Counted from the first letter of the stretch, positions 8,239-17,102 are shown. The stretch is DNA of 45,529 bases from Nitrososphaerota archaeon (GCA_016872055.1 VHBH01000004.1:1-45529), one strand, 5' to 3'. Notes: a model not told the origin generated them from the sequence alone. Numbers and translations: made by a program.

Positions 8239-8558
8239 GACTTTGCTTGCTCGATTGCCTTTTTGATGTCTTTTTCCCAGCCGCCTGTGCTAAAGACGCC
8301 GAACTTGAAGGTTTTTTCTCCGTCTGCTGTCTTGCCTGTGATGCAGATCTTTTTTATGAAGAGTCCCTCCTTCCAGACCTTTTGAATATCGCCTAGGGGC
8401 ACATCTATGATTGTCTCCTCTATACGCTTGGTAAAATCGGCAATTCTTCCGCGAGTCTTATCAAAGGCAACTCGCTTGTTTGTTAATGTCAGAATTCCTG
8501 GACCTAGGCTGTCTTCACTGCAGTCTTCTTGCTTTAGTCGCTTTTCTGATTCGTCCAT
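8232..8558 (-). CDS. PH/GRAM-like small soluble protein
   Basis: The protein has 108 residues. The middle contains ILTLTNKRVAFD, the strand-turn-strand signature of bacterial PH-like and GRAM domains, followed by beta strands and a C-terminal helix (KKAIEQAK). There is no membrane segment and no catalytic motif. Function is unknown; domains of this kind usually bind lipids or proteins. A perfect palindromic TATA element lies 21-28 bp before the ATG, so the transcript is probably leaderless. Confidence 0.75.
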   Translation of the reverse strand: MDESEKRLKQEDCSEDSLGPGILTLTNKRVAFDKTRGRIADFTKRIEETIIDVPLGDIQKVWKEGLFIKKICITGKTADGEKTFKFGVFSTGGWEKDIKKAIEQAKSQ

Positions 8559-8578
8559 GTGGAATTTTCTTTTGGTGA

Positions 8579-8586
8579 TTATATAA
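8579..8586 (-). promoter_or_regulatory. TATA box for the PH/GRAM-like gene
   Basis: TTATATAA centred about 25 bp before the ATG at 8558. Because it is palindromic, direction is inferred from the adjacent gene start. Confidence 0.6.
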
Positions 8587-8665
8587 AAATTAAACAGAAA
8601 AAATAACTGAAAATTTCCAATGAACTACTTAAATAAGATAATTTGAAAAGAGATATTCTTCAAAA

Positions 8666-9475
8666 TTACTTATTTCCGAGTTTGAGTTGTTTTGAAATCT
8701 CTGATAAAATTTTCTTGTTTGCTGCCGCAATAAATGAAAGTCTTGTCTCATAGGATAGATCAGAATCTAATGGCTTTAGCTTTGAATCTAGCAAAATGCC
8801 GCCTGCCTCTTTTGATATTATGTAGCCAGCTGCCATGTCGGTGACGCGAATTTTATCCCTTAGGTCAATATAGACATCCATTAGACCACGTGCAAAAATT
8901 GCTAGCTCTAGCGCGTTTGCGCCTAGGTGCCTTGAGTGATTGGAATTCTCAAAGATTGGTTGGATTCTTTTTACTAGCTTGGGTTTTGCTCCAGAGACAT
9001 TGATTCCGACAATTTTGTAGACGGGGAACTGCTTGTGCACAATGATTTTTTTCTTGTTCAAGTATGCCCCTTTTCCCTTTGTTGCCCAATACATGTCACC
9101 ATTGGATAGATCAGTCACCACACCGTCTGTGATGGAGCTGAGCTTGTACTTTGGTGCAAATGCAAGCGAGCAGCAAAAAAATGGAATTCCGCGCACTGCG
9201 TTTGCCGAGCCGTCAATTGCATCCATTACCACAAAGCCCTTTGGGTTCTTTGATAATTCTACACGGCCGCACTCTTCACCTAGTACTGTACAATCAAACT
9301 TTACTTTTTTTAGATAATCAAGAACTGTCTTTTCTGCGACAATGTCTATTTTTCTAGAAATGTCTCCGCCCTTGCCAACTCCGTAGTCTTCTCCAGCTGC
9401 TTTTGTTCCTGCTAGATCTTTTACATTTTGGTACACTAGCTTGGATGCGTTGCGCAAAACCTCGATTGGCTGCAT
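8666..9475 (-). CDS. Inositol monophosphatase / archaeal fructose-1,6-bisphosphatase family
   Basis: The 269-residue protein has the three metal-binding motifs of the IMPase superfamily: GEECG, DAIDGSANAVRGIP, and VTDMAAGYIISKEAGG. Archaeal members often hydrolyse both inositol-1-phosphate and fructose-1,6-bisphosphate; which substrate is used cannot be told from motifs. The usual W-x-x-D-P-L-D-G-T motif appears as MDAIDGS, a variation found in archaeal enzymes. It stands alone, divergent from the unknown-rfcL operon. Confidence 0.87.
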   Translation of the reverse strand: MQPIEVLRNASKLVYQNVKDLAGTKAAGEDYGVGKGGDISRKIDIVAEKTVLDYLKKVKFDCTVLGEECGRVELSKNPKGFVVMDAIDGSANAVRGIPFFCCSLAFAPKYKLSSITDGVVTDLSNGDMYWATKGKGAYLNKKKIIVHKQFPVYKIVGINVSGAKPKLVKRIQPIFENSNHSRHLGANALELAIFARGLMDVYIDLRDKIRVTDMAAGYIISKEAGGILLDSKLKPLDSDLSYETRLSFIAAANKKILSEISKQLKLGNK

Positions 9476-9522
9476 AATATCTGGGAAAATTTTTCGTAAT
9501 TTAATCTAAGAAATCTTGAAAG

Positions 9523-9531
9523 GCTAAATAA
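9523..9531 (+). promoter_or_regulatory. TATA-like element of the rfcL operon
   Basis: GCTAAATAA lies 23-31 bp before the ATG at 9554, the spacing expected for a leaderless or near-leaderless archaeal mRNA. Confidence 0.45.
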
Positions 9532-9553
9532 CTAGATGGAAAGCTAATCACTG

Positions 9554-10669
9554 ATGAGCGGCAAGGACCAGTCCGTAGTGTCTAAAGAGGCACTAATGTC
9601 CACAAAATCTGGCAAGCAGATAATCAAGCAAGGATTATTCAAGTCAAAGGGATTCAAGCTTTTCAACCAGTACAAGGAAGAGGCAGAATCAGAGTTTCCA
9701 AAATTTGCGCAGAGATTTACAGATGACTTGTTGCGTGAGATAAAAAATGATGCCTCTCCTGCATCCACGCAAAAGGCGTTTGCGCAAGAGGTGTGTTCTG
9801 AGGAAATAATACTACAGGATTCGCAGATTCCTGAAATCAAATCAAAGCTTGAAAATCCAGAAATTCTCAAAGACCGGGTTTTGCGCATTTTAAACTCTAA
9901 TTTTGTAAAAATGACACTACCAGTGTTTTGCTCCTTGTATGATGCGGCAGCTGAATACACCAACACAAAATCTGCGCAAATGAGACAGAACCTAGTTGAC
10001 GGACACATAATAGCAATTGACCTCTCTGAGCCAATGGATAGAATAGTCGACAAGGACGAGGACTTGGAATATCTGGATGACTACAAGCTCATGAATCCAT
10101 ACATTTTGAAGCTTGCGAGAGATAAAATCGCAAAAGGAGGCGAGGAAGTTTTACGGGAATTCGAGGAAGGATTTCGCGATGCAAGACTAGGCCAATACAT
10201 TGACACCAAACTCAAAAGCACACCGACAAAAATTACCGAAGAGCAGATGAACCAGTGCTACAAAAAATACCGAGCAGTGATGGGTACTGCTGGACGCAAC
10301 ATGGCACTATCCAAGAACCCACTGGGTGAGATATTCTATTTGGGAATGGCGAGAGCTGCAGAGGGGGTAGGGTGTGGAAATGAAATCGAGGACTCGATTA
10401 AAAACAAATTTGTAAAGGTCCCGTCATGGCCACTATACTATTCATTGCTGACAAATGACGTCAAAAAGGGCTTTGAAAATACGATGAAGAAAAGTGAACT
10501 ATACCTGTCCGACGCAAGACTTGCACTGGAGTTACTCCCGAAGGATTTTTCGCATACGGAATTTTTGGAGTTTTTGTTTTTGACTGTAGAGCACTACAAC
10601 CAGTACTGGTATAATCAGCTTGACAAGGCAGACCTGTGGTCGGAATTTTCCGCAAAACTTCCGAGGTGA
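9554..10669 (+). CDS. Conserved-looking protein of unknown function next to rfcL, 371 aa
   Basis: I do not recognise this protein. It is soluble, highly charged and predicted mostly helical, with no Walker, zinc-finger or membrane motifs. Aromatic-rich stretches occur in the last third, such as WPLYYSLL and YNQYWYNQ. It has scattered Cys (for example in AQEVCSEE and EGVGCGNE) but no pairs that look like a metal site. Codon use and start context look native. It is the first gene of a tight unit with rfcL: its final codons contain the Shine-Dalgarno-like GAGGTGAT (10663-10670) for rfcL, so the two are translationally linked. A role in replication or repair is only suggested by the neighbourhood. 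Confidence 0.8.
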   Translation: MSGKDQSVVSKEALMSTKSGKQIIKQGLFKSKGFKLFNQYKEEAESEFPKFAQRFTDDLLREIKNDASPASTQKAFAQEVCSEEIILQDSQIPEIKSKLENPEILKDRVLRILNSNFVKMTLPVFCSLYDAAAEYTNTKSAQMRQNLVDGHIIAIDLSEPMDRIVDKDEDLEYLDDYKLMNPYILKLARDKIAKGGEEVLREFEEGFRDARLGQYIDTKLKSTPTKITEEQMNQCYKKYRAVMGTAGRNMALSKNPLGEIFYLGMARAAEGVGCGNEIEDSIKNKFVKVPSWPLYYSLLTNDVKKGFENTMKKSELYLSDARLALELLPKDFSHTEFLEFLFLTVEHYNQYWYNQLDKADLWSEFSAKLPR

Positions 10670-10675
10670 TAAGCT

Positions 10676-11836
10676 ATGATGTGGTCTGAAAAACATAGGC
10701 CAAAGAAAATAATCGACATGGTTGGAAACGAGGAATCTCGCAAATCCTTTGTCGAGTGGCTTACAAAATGGAAGGTAGGTGCAAAGCCAATTTTACTTGT
10801 GGGTCCACCAGGAATAGGAAAGACAACGCTTGCGCATTTAGCTGCCAAGGAATTTGGATATGATCTAATAGGAATGAACGCAAGCGATGTCCGTAACAAG
10901 TCAAACATTGAGGACTTGTTATCGCCACTGCTTGGAAGTACCAGCTTGCTTGGCAAGCCAATGATATTTGTCGACGAAGTGGATGGAATTCATGGCAGGT
11001 CTGACTTTGGGGGGGTAGAAGCATTGATCAAAATTCTCAAAGAGCCAACCATTCCGATAATTCTTGCAGCAAACTCTGATGATTCTGACAAAATGAAGAA
11101 CATCAAAAAAACAGCAAAGACCGTCAACTTCAAGCCTGTCCCACCGCGGCTACTCGGATTATACCTGAATAAGGCCCTCAAAGAAGAGGGAGCAAAACTC
11201 TCGCCTGGAACCATAATCAAAATAATTGTGGACTGTAAGGGAGACATTCGCTCATTATTGAACATGGCGCAGGCCCAGCTTGGTGGATTCGATGTAATGA
11301 CTGAAAAATCGTTTGAGGCACTAGACGTAGAGGCTGGCATCACTGCGTTTTTCAAGGCAAAAACACCACAAGAGGCTCAAAGTGTTTTGTATTCTTTGAG
11401 AATTGATCCGCGAGAGAAAATCAATGGATTCTATTCTAGTATAGTGACCAGCAACATTCCAAACCATGACATGGCTCGACTATTAGATGTGATATCTGAG
11501 GCAGATATGCTGTATGGCAAAATAATGAAAACGCAGGAATGGCGACTTCTCCGATATCTGGATAATATTTTGCTGAAATTATATTCTGAGGGCATGTCGG
11601 TGCAATATTCGCAGTACAATTTGTCGTGGCCGCTTTTGAACAAACTGAGATGGGACGGCAAGGTAATCAAATCGCTTGGAGCAAATCTTGCGAAGAGATT
11701 CCATGTATCCACCAGTACGATTGCGACACATTATCTGCCGTACATTTTGTTTTGCATCAAAAACAAAAAGCTAGAACTCGAAGTCAACCCTGAATATTCC
11801 GAGGTAATCCAAAAAGAGATTGATCTGATAAAATGA
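10676..11836 (+). CDS. rfcL: Replication factor C large subunit (clamp loader)
   Basis: The 386-residue AAA+ protein has Walker A GPPGIGKTT at residues 43-51, Walker B IFVDEVDGI with acidic residues at about 100-103, and sensor-1 AANSDDSD. It opens with WSEKHRPK as archaeal RfcL proteins do, and it lacks the SRC box of the small subunit, as expected. It loads PCNA on primed DNA together with RfcS. The C-terminal region is short: there is no extended charged tail and no recognisable PIP box at the end, unlike the longer RfcL of many euryarchaea. Start choice: two ATGs in tandem (10676, 10679) both follow GAGGTGAT at good spacing. Confidence 0.93.
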   Translation: MMWSEKHRPKKIIDMVGNEESRKSFVEWLTKWKVGAKPILLVGPPGIGKTTLAHLAAKEFGYDLIGMNASDVRNKSNIEDLLSPLLGSTSLLGKPMIFVDEVDGIHGRSDFGGVEALIKILKEPTIPIILAANSDDSDKMKNIKKTAKTVNFKPVPPRLLGLYLNKALKEEGAKLSPGTIIKIIVDCKGDIRSLLNMAQAQLGGFDVMTEKSFEALDVEAGITAFFKAKTPQEAQSVLYSLRIDPREKINGFYSSIVTSNIPNHDMARLLDVISEADMLYGKIMKTQEWRLLRYLDNILLKLYSEGMSVQYSQYNLSWPLLNKLRWDGKVIKSLGANLAKRFHVSTSTIATHYLPYILFCIKNKKLELEVNPEYSEVIQKEIDLIK

Positions 11837-12156
11837 GCTGGCGTAAAATCCCGATGAAGTTCCCTGGAACTTGTATTGTATGCAACCAGAAAATCGAGGT
11901 AAACGAGATTGGCCTGTGGGCAAAGGGAATTGGGGTCAAGCACGAAAAATGTGCAGAAAAAGAGGTAAAGGAACTAAAATGTGTCATATGCGGAGGCCCT
12001 GCAGGGTGCGCAAAGTGCGAGTTTGCAGACGACTGTGATCGAAGCAGGGTCTCAGAATTGTGTGTGTGCAAAAAGTGTGGCAACTCGCAGGAATCGTTTT
12101 TGGATTATCAAAATGCCGTAAAAAAGAACTATTCACTGCTAAATCTTAAAATTTAA
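11833..12156 (+). CDS. Cysteine-rich zinc-binding small protein, 107 aa
   Basis: The protein has an N-terminal treble-clef-like module, C-x2-C followed about 22 residues later by H-x2-C (CIVCNQKIE...HEKC). A second half is dense in Cys (CVICGG, CAKCEF, CVCKKC). At least two zinc sites are likely. I cannot place it in a named family; the first module resembles PARP-type or related archaeal zinc fingers. Its ATG overlaps the rfcL stop (ATGA), so it is co-translated with rfcL and may act on DNA or the clamp loader. That is inference from position. Confidence 0.75.
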   Translation: MSWRKIPMKFPGTCIVCNQKIEVNEIGLWAKGIGVKHEKCAEKEVKELKCVICGGPAGCAKCEFADDCDRSRVSELCVCKKCGNSQESFLDYQNAVKKNYSLLNLKI

Positions 12157-12176
12157 GCGCAAAAGAGAACTATACA

Positions 12177-12482
12177 TTGACTGACACCCAGATCGAGACA
12201 AAAAAAGAAGGGATCACATACCAGATTCCTCCGTATAATCCTCAGTACGTTCTGAGCCCCGAATTCAAGGGAACATCAAACTATGAGGTGGGTGTGGGTG
12301 ACATGGTAAAGCAAAAGAAAGAGGATCTGGAAAGATTGCGAGTTGACCCAGAGGCAACCCCTAGCCAAATCAAGCAGGCGGAGGAAGACCTCAAAAAACT
12401 AGAGACATTATACGAAAATTACAACATCGGAATGAATGTCTTTAGAACTGCCAAGGGTGGCAGGGACAAAATCCGGGAATAA
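12177..12482 (+). CDS. Small hypothetical protein with coiled-coil segment, 101 aa
   Basis: The reading frame begins with TTG at 12177, 20 nt after the preceding gene. The first ATG in frame is some 40 codons in, and the sequence before it (YQIPPYNPQYVLSPEF) looks like ordinary coding sequence, so the TTG start is preferred. Residues 44-80 form a charged helical or coiled-coil stretch (KQKKEDLERLR, QAEEDLKKLETLYENY). Its function is unknown. It is probably the last gene of the rfcL unit. Confidence 0.65.
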   Translation: MTDTQIETKKEGITYQIPPYNPQYVLSPEFKGTSNYEVGVGDMVKQKKEDLERLRVDPEATPSQIKQAEEDLKKLETLYENYNIGMNVFRTAKGGRDKIRE

Positions 12483-12572
12483 TTTTAACAAAGCGCGATC
12501 AGGCATTTTCAATACCATCACGTTCTAAAATTAATATAGAGTTTATCTTGGTCAGTTGTTGCGGGGTCTTAC

Positions 12573-14120
12573 ATGCACACTGACAAAATTGAAAAATTTC
12601 TAGAAAAGCAAAAGACAGCGCTTGCAAGCGGAGGTCAGGACAGAATAAAGGCTCAGCATGAAAAGGGAAAACTCACCGCCAGAGAGAGAATCCATCTTTT
12701 ATTGGATGAAGGAAGCTTTACGGAAATTGATGCGCTAACAACTCACCATTATTACGAATATGACATGCAGAAAAAGAAATTCTTTACCGATGGTGTCGTC
12801 ACTGGCTATGGCACCATCAATGGTAGACAGGTCTTTGTCTTTGCGTATGATTTTACAGTTCTTGGCGGCACACTATCACAGATGGGCGCCAAAAAAATTA
12901 CAAAACTAATGGACCATGCGGTGCGAACAGGCTGCCCAATTATAGGAATTGCTGACTCTGGTGGTGCAAGAATTCAGGAAGGAATATTGAGTCTTGATGG
13001 ATTTGCAGATATCTTTTATCACAATGAGCTCGCATCTGGCGTCGTCCCGCAGATCACTGCAAGCATTGGACCTTCTGCTGGCGGTGCGGTGTATTCTCCT
13101 GCGATGACTGACTTTGTCATAATGGTGGAAAAGGAAGGAACGATGTACGTGACAGGTCCAGAAGTGGTAAAGACTGTTCTTGGCGAGGAAGTATCTTTTG
13201 AGGATCTTGGAGGCGCAATGGCACACGGAACCAAGTCAGGTGTTGCTCACTTTGTCGCAAAAAATGAATACGATTGTTTTGATAAAATCAAGACTCTACT
13301 TTCATACATTCCGTCAAACAACACAGAAGAAGCGCCACACGTTGTAACCGACGACGATCCGAACAGGACAGATCACAACTTGATAAACAAAATTCCTGAA
13401 AACTCGCTTCAACCATACGACATGAAGGAGATACTTCTCTCCATTGTGGACAACAACCAATTATTTGAGGTCCATGAGTTATTTGCGCAAAACGTAATTG
13501 TTGGATTTGCAAGAATGAACGGTAGAACTGTGGGTATTGTGGCAAACCAGCCTATGTCTCTGGCAGGCGCACTAGACATAGATTCTTCAAACAAGGCTTC
13601 ACGCTTCATTAGGTACTGCGATGCATTTAACATTCCAATTATCACATTTGTGGACACGCCAGGCTACATGCCTGGAACCCACCAGGAACACAACGGAATA
13701 ATCAGACATGGAAGTAAGCTTCTCTATGCCTACTGCGAAGCCACAGTTCCAAAAATCACACTAGTAATTGGCAAAGCATATGGCGGAGCATACATTGCCA
13801 TGGGAAGCAAAAACCTTCGAACCGACATTAACTATGCGTGGCCTACTGCACAGATTGCCGTACTTGGTTCAGAGGCCGCAGTAAAAATCATGAACAAAAA
13901 AGATCTTGACAATGCCAAAAACCCAGACGAGCTCAAAAAACAATTAACAGCTGAATTTAATGAAAAGTTTGCAAATCCGTATGTTGCAGCATCGACAGGA
14001 TCTGTAGATGCAGTAATTGACCCTGCCCAAACCAGACCGATGTTGATCAAGGCACTTGAAATGCTTGCAAACAAGAGAGACAAACAGCTTCCTCGAAAAC
14101 ATGGAAACATAAACCTGTGA
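12573..14120 (+). CDS. pccB: Acetyl/propionyl-CoA carboxylase, carboxyltransferase subunit
   Basis: This 515-residue subunit has the crotonase-type carboxyltransferase pair of domains. The N-half contains LTARERIHLLLDEGSF, FVFAYDFTVLGGTLS and ADSGGARIQEG. The C-half contains VGIVANQP, FVDTPGYMPG, and KAYGGAYIAMGSK. It transfers carboxyl from carboxybiotin to acyl-CoA. In Nitrososphaerota one such complex acts on acetyl-CoA and propionyl-CoA in the 3-hydroxypropionate/4-hydroxybutyrate CO2 fixation cycle. It heads a three-gene operon with the biotin carboxylase and BCCP (gaps of 4 and 2 nt). An AT-rich TTAATATAG element about 35-45 bp upstream is a likely promoter. Confidence 0.93.
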   Translation: MHTDKIEKFLEKQKTALASGGQDRIKAQHEKGKLTARERIHLLLDEGSFTEIDALTTHHYYEYDMQKKKFFTDGVVTGYGTINGRQVFVFAYDFTVLGGTLSQMGAKKITKLMDHAVRTGCPIIGIADSGGARIQEGILSLDGFADIFYHNELASGVVPQITASIGPSAGGAVYSPAMTDFVIMVEKEGTMYVTGPEVVKTVLGEEVSFEDLGGAMAHGTKSGVAHFVAKNEYDCFDKIKTLLSYIPSNNTEEAPHVVTDDDPNRTDHNLINKIPENSLQPYDMKEILLSIVDNNQLFEVHELFAQNVIVGFARMNGRTVGIVANQPMSLAGALDIDSSNKASRFIRYCDAFNIPIITFVDTPGYMPGTHQEHNGIIRHGSKLLYAYCEATVPKITLVIGKAYGGAYIAMGSKNLRTDINYAWPTAQIAVLGSEAAVKIMNKKDLDNAKNPDELKKQLTAEFNEKFANPYVAASTGSVDAVIDPAQTRPMLIKALEMLANKRDKQLPRKHGNINL

Positions 14121-14124
14121 TACT

Positions 14125-15618
14125 ATGATAAAAAAAGTTCTAATCGCAAATAGGGGAGAAATAGCATTACGTGTAATTCGAACGTGCAAGGCACTTGGAC
14201 TCAAGACAGTTGCGGTATATTCTGATGAAGATTACAACTCACTCCATGTCAAAAAGGCAGACGAGGCATTCTATATCGGCAAAGCAGCTCCTCGAGAGAG
14301 CTATCTCAACCAAGAAAGAATTCTTGATGCGATACTAAAGTCTGGCTCTGATGCGGTTCACCCTGGTTATGGATTCCTCTCAGAAAACTCTGACTTTGCA
14401 CAACTATGTGAGGACAACAAGATCAATTTCATTGGACCATCAGCTGCCTCAATGGATCTCTGCGGTGATAAAATGCGTTGCAAGGCAGCAATGTTCAAGG
14501 CAAAGGTGCCGACAGTTCCTGGCAGTCCTGACCTAGTCAAGGATGTCGAGGAGGCACTAGACATTGCGAATGAAATTGGATATCCGGTTTTGCTAAAATC
14601 AGTATATGGCGGAGGAGGAAGAGGAATCAGACTAGTCAACAACGACAAGGAACTCAGGGAAGCATACGAGACAGTAACTGGCGAATCCATTGCGGCATTT
14701 GGCAAGTCTGCAATCCTAGTTGAGAAATTCCTAGAAAAAATCAGGCACATTGAATACCAGATGGCGCGAGACAAGCATGGAAATGCGGTGCATATCTTTG
14801 AGAGAGAGTGCTCAATTCAGCGACGCAACCAAAAACTAATCGAGCAGACCCCATCACCAGTAGTTGACCAAAAGACAAGAGACCGGATAGGCGAACTTGT
14901 GGTAAAGGCAGCAGAGGCAGTAGACTATACCAACCTTGGTACTGCAGAATTCCTCCGAGCAGACAATGGCGATTTCTATTTCATTGAAATAAACGCAAGG
15001 CTTCAAGTAGAGCACCCAATCACGGAGCTGGTCTCTGGCTTGGACTTGGTAAAACTGCAACTAGACATTGCAAACGGTGAGCCGTTGCCGTTTAAGCAAA
15101 AAGACTTACACATGAATGGTTATGCAATTGAATGCAGAATCAACGCAGAGGACACGTTCTTAGACTTTGCGCCATCGACGGGCCCAGTTCCGGATGTTAC
15201 AATACCGTCTGGTCCTGGCGTTAGATGTGACACATACCTATATCCTGGATGCACAGTCTCGCCGTTTTATGATTCGCTGATGGCAAAACTAATCACATGG
15301 GGCCAAACTTTTGAGGAATCACGAGTTCGAATGATAAACGCACTAAACGACTTTTACATCCAAGGCGTAGAGACGTCAATACCGCTGTACAAGACCATAC
15401 TAAAAACAGAAGAATACAAAAAGGGAAATCTTTCCACTGACTTTTTGAAGCGATATGGAATAATAGACAAACTAGTACAAGACATCAAAGAAGACCAAAA
15501 GCAAAAGCAACATGCCGCAATTGCGGGTGCCATTATCCACTCTGAATTCTTTAGAAGCAGAGTAAAATCATCAAGTGCTCCAAGCCCACGCTGGAAGAGC
15601 CACATGGATGGAAGATAA
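14125..15618 (+). CDS. accC: Biotin carboxylase subunit of acetyl/propionyl-CoA carboxylase
   Basis: The 497-residue ATP-grasp enzyme carboxylates biotin on BCCP using ATP and bicarbonate. Motifs are IANRGEIALRVIRTC at the start, VHPGYGFLSEN, the glycine-rich loop YGGGGRGIR, the catalytic ERECSIQRRNQK, and EINARLQVEHP. A C-terminal extension of about 50 residues after the usual domain is rich in Gln/Lys (EDQKQKQH) and probably docks the partner subunits. It is separate from BCCP, as in other archaeal complexes. Confidence 0.95.
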   Translation: MIKKVLIANRGEIALRVIRTCKALGLKTVAVYSDEDYNSLHVKKADEAFYIGKAAPRESYLNQERILDAILKSGSDAVHPGYGFLSENSDFAQLCEDNKINFIGPSAASMDLCGDKMRCKAAMFKAKVPTVPGSPDLVKDVEEALDIANEIGYPVLLKSVYGGGGRGIRLVNNDKELREAYETVTGESIAAFGKSAILVEKFLEKIRHIEYQMARDKHGNAVHIFERECSIQRRNQKLIEQTPSPVVDQKTRDRIGELVVKAAEAVDYTNLGTAEFLRADNGDFYFIEINARLQVEHPITELVSGLDLVKLQLDIANGEPLPFKQKDLHMNGYAIECRINAEDTFLDFAPSTGPVPDVTIPSGPGVRCDTYLYPGCTVSPFYDSLMAKLITWGQTFEESRVRMINALNDFYIQGVETSIPLYKTILKTEEYKKGNLSTDFLKRYGIIDKLVQDIKEDQKQKQHAAIAGAIIHSEFFRSRVKSSSAPSPRWKSHMDGR

Positions 15619-15620
15619 TC

Positions 15621-16133
15621 ATGGAATACAAAATAGCAGACATTGAAGCGGCATTTGAGGGCCATATCCTGCAAAAAACAGGCGAATCTGATTACACCAT
15701 CAAAATAAACGACAAACAACACACACTCAAAATTCTCAAAATGAACACTCGAGGAATAGAATTTGTCCTCGATTCCCACGTCCACACTGTCAAGTATCTG
15801 GACGCCGGGACTGCACATATGAAGATGGTAGTTGATAGTACTCCGTTTACAGTAAACATGCATCACTCTCTAAACGAGATTGTCTACAAGAATTCTGGCG
15901 GAGAAGACTCCGGCGACGCACAAACAGCACTGCACAGTCAAATTCCAGGCAAAGTAGTCTCTGTTAATGTAAGCGAGGGTGATAGCGTCAAAAAGGGTGA
16001 TGTCGTCTGCGTTTTGGAATCAATGAAGATGCAGGTATCAATAAAATCGCACAAGGACGGCACCATCAAGAAAATCAAGGTAAAGCCTACGGCATCTGTT
16101 GCAAAAAATGATATCCTAGCAGAAATAGAATAA
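15621..16133 (+). CDS. accB: Biotin carboxyl carrier protein of acetyl/propionyl-CoA carboxylase
   Basis: The protein has 170 residues. The last 75 form a biotinyl-lipoyl domain with K136 in the canonical ESMKMQ motif as the biotinylation site. The first 95 residues are a beta-rich domain (TIKINDKQHTLKIL, FVLDSHVHTVKYL) likely to be the BT-like domain contacting the carboxylase core. A Gly/Asp/Ser linker (NSGGEDSGDA) joins them. It ends 8 nt before the 3' end of the convergent peroxiredoxin gene. Confidence 0.94.
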   Translation: MEYKIADIEAAFEGHILQKTGESDYTIKINDKQHTLKILKMNTRGIEFVLDSHVHTVKYLDAGTAHMKMVVDSTPFTVNMHHSLNEIVYKNSGGEDSGDAQTALHSQIPGKVVSVNVSEGDSVKKGDVVCVLESMKMQVSIKSHKDGTIKKIKVKPTASVAKNDILAEIE

Positions 16134-16141
16134 AGAAGAAT

Positions 16142-16612
16142 TTAGTTTCCTTTCTTGAGGAAATCAATTATCTCTTGGTAGTTTGGCTCCACCAATGGAT
16201 TATCAGAGACCCACTTGTATGATACTGTGCCATTTTCATCCACTACAAAGATAGAGCGCTTTGCTGCATCGTATCCTTTTACATGTAGGAGGTCTGGCAT
16301 TAGTATGTCATAATCTCGTATGGTCTTTGACTTGTAGTCTCCAAGTATTGGATAGTTTAAATGGAATTTTTCTGCAAACGCCTTGTTTGCAAATGGACCG
16401 TCATTTGAGATTCCAATTACTTGAGCGCCAAGCGCAGAGATCTCGCCCCATCTGTCCCGGAAAGTACACATTTCATTGGTACAAACAGGAGAGCTTGCGG
16501 CAACAAAAAATGACAGAACTGCTTTTTTGCCCTTAAACTCGGAGAGCTTTCTCATTTTTAGATCGGTGTCTACCAGCTCAAACTCTGGAGCCTTTTCGCC
16601 TACATTTACCAT
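16142..16612 (-). CDS. Peroxiredoxin (AhpC/TSA, AhpE/PrxQ-like)
   Basis: Started at the ATG at 16612 it has 156 residues and begins MVNVGEKAPEFEL, the usual family opening. A longer frame from 16651 would add only a hydrophobic stretch that overlaps the promoter. The peroxidatic Cys is C44 in SSPVCTNEMC, with Ser in place of the usual Thr four residues or so before it; C49 could be a resolving Cys. The protein reduces peroxides. It is divergent from nuoA, sharing a 115-bp intergenic promoter region, with an ATATAT-containing element about 25 bp before its ATG. Confidence 0.88.
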   Translation of the reverse strand: MVNVGEKAPEFELVDTDLKMRKLSEFKGKKAVLSFFVAASSPVCTNEMCTFRDRWGEISALGAQVIGISNDGPFANKAFAEKFHLNYPILGDYKSKTIRDYDILMPDLLHVKGYDAAKRSIFVVDENGTVSYKWVSDNPLVEPNYQEIIDFLKKGN

Positions 16613-16695
16613 GAATAAAAAAAACCAAATGCGATATATCAATGATGTCAAGATTAATTTTTGATCGCAAAAATTTATTGAATTCTTTACATAGC

Positions 16696-16707
16696 TTTTT
16701 ATATTAA
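16696..16707 (+). promoter_or_regulatory. TATA box of the nuo operon
   Basis: TTTTTATATTAA is centred about 26 bp before the TTG at 16728, which places the predicted transcription start at that TTG. It supports TTG as the nuoA start and a leaderless operon mRNA. Confidence 0.6.
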
Positions 16708-16727
16708 CAATCGGGTGTCAAGCTGAT

Positions 16728-17102
16728 TTGGTTGGGGAATATGCGGCTAGCTATAGTCATGTTCTTCTGATGTTTGGCTTTGCCATCGTGGCTGTAGGTC
16801 CCGCACTTTTGATATCGCGTATGATTTCACCTAGACGACTCAGCAATCCAGTCAAGTTCCTCCCGATGGAAGCAGGTCAAGTACCCAAGGGAGAGGGAAG
16901 AACCCACTTTATGATGCAGTATTATGCGTATGTTCTAATGTTTGTAGTATTTGATGTGATGGCAATATTTCTGTATGCATGGGGCAGCTCACTTTTGAAT
17001 CTGCCCAAGACTGCGACTTTGCCAATAATCGCATTTTTGGGAATAATGTTTGCAGCTATGGCTTTTGCTTTGTACCAGTCAAAGAGGAGAAATATTTGGT
17101 AG
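16728..17102 (+). CDS. nuoA: Complex I subunit NuoA-like
   Basis: The protein has 124 residues and three transmembrane segments (about 8-29, 63-85 and 93-114). The conserved region between TM1 and TM2 is present (NPVKFLPMEAGQVPKGEGRTHF) although the usual Cys of the YECG-type motif is replaced by a P-M-E-A-G pattern. It is the first gene of the nuo cluster. The start is TTG; the next in-frame Met would remove half of TM1, and the TATA spacing points to the TTG. Confidence 0.9.
   Translation: MVGEYAASYSHVLLMFGFAIVAVGPALLISRMISPRRLSNPVKFLPMEAGQVPKGEGRTHFMMQYYAYVLMFVVFDVMAIFLYAWGSSLLNLPKTATLPIIAFLGIMFAAMAFALYQSKRRNIW

Noticed and set aside
9544-10053. 169-codon minus-strand frame
   Set aside because: Antisense to the unknown 371-aa gene; Ser/Cys/Ile-rich shadow, no start signal.
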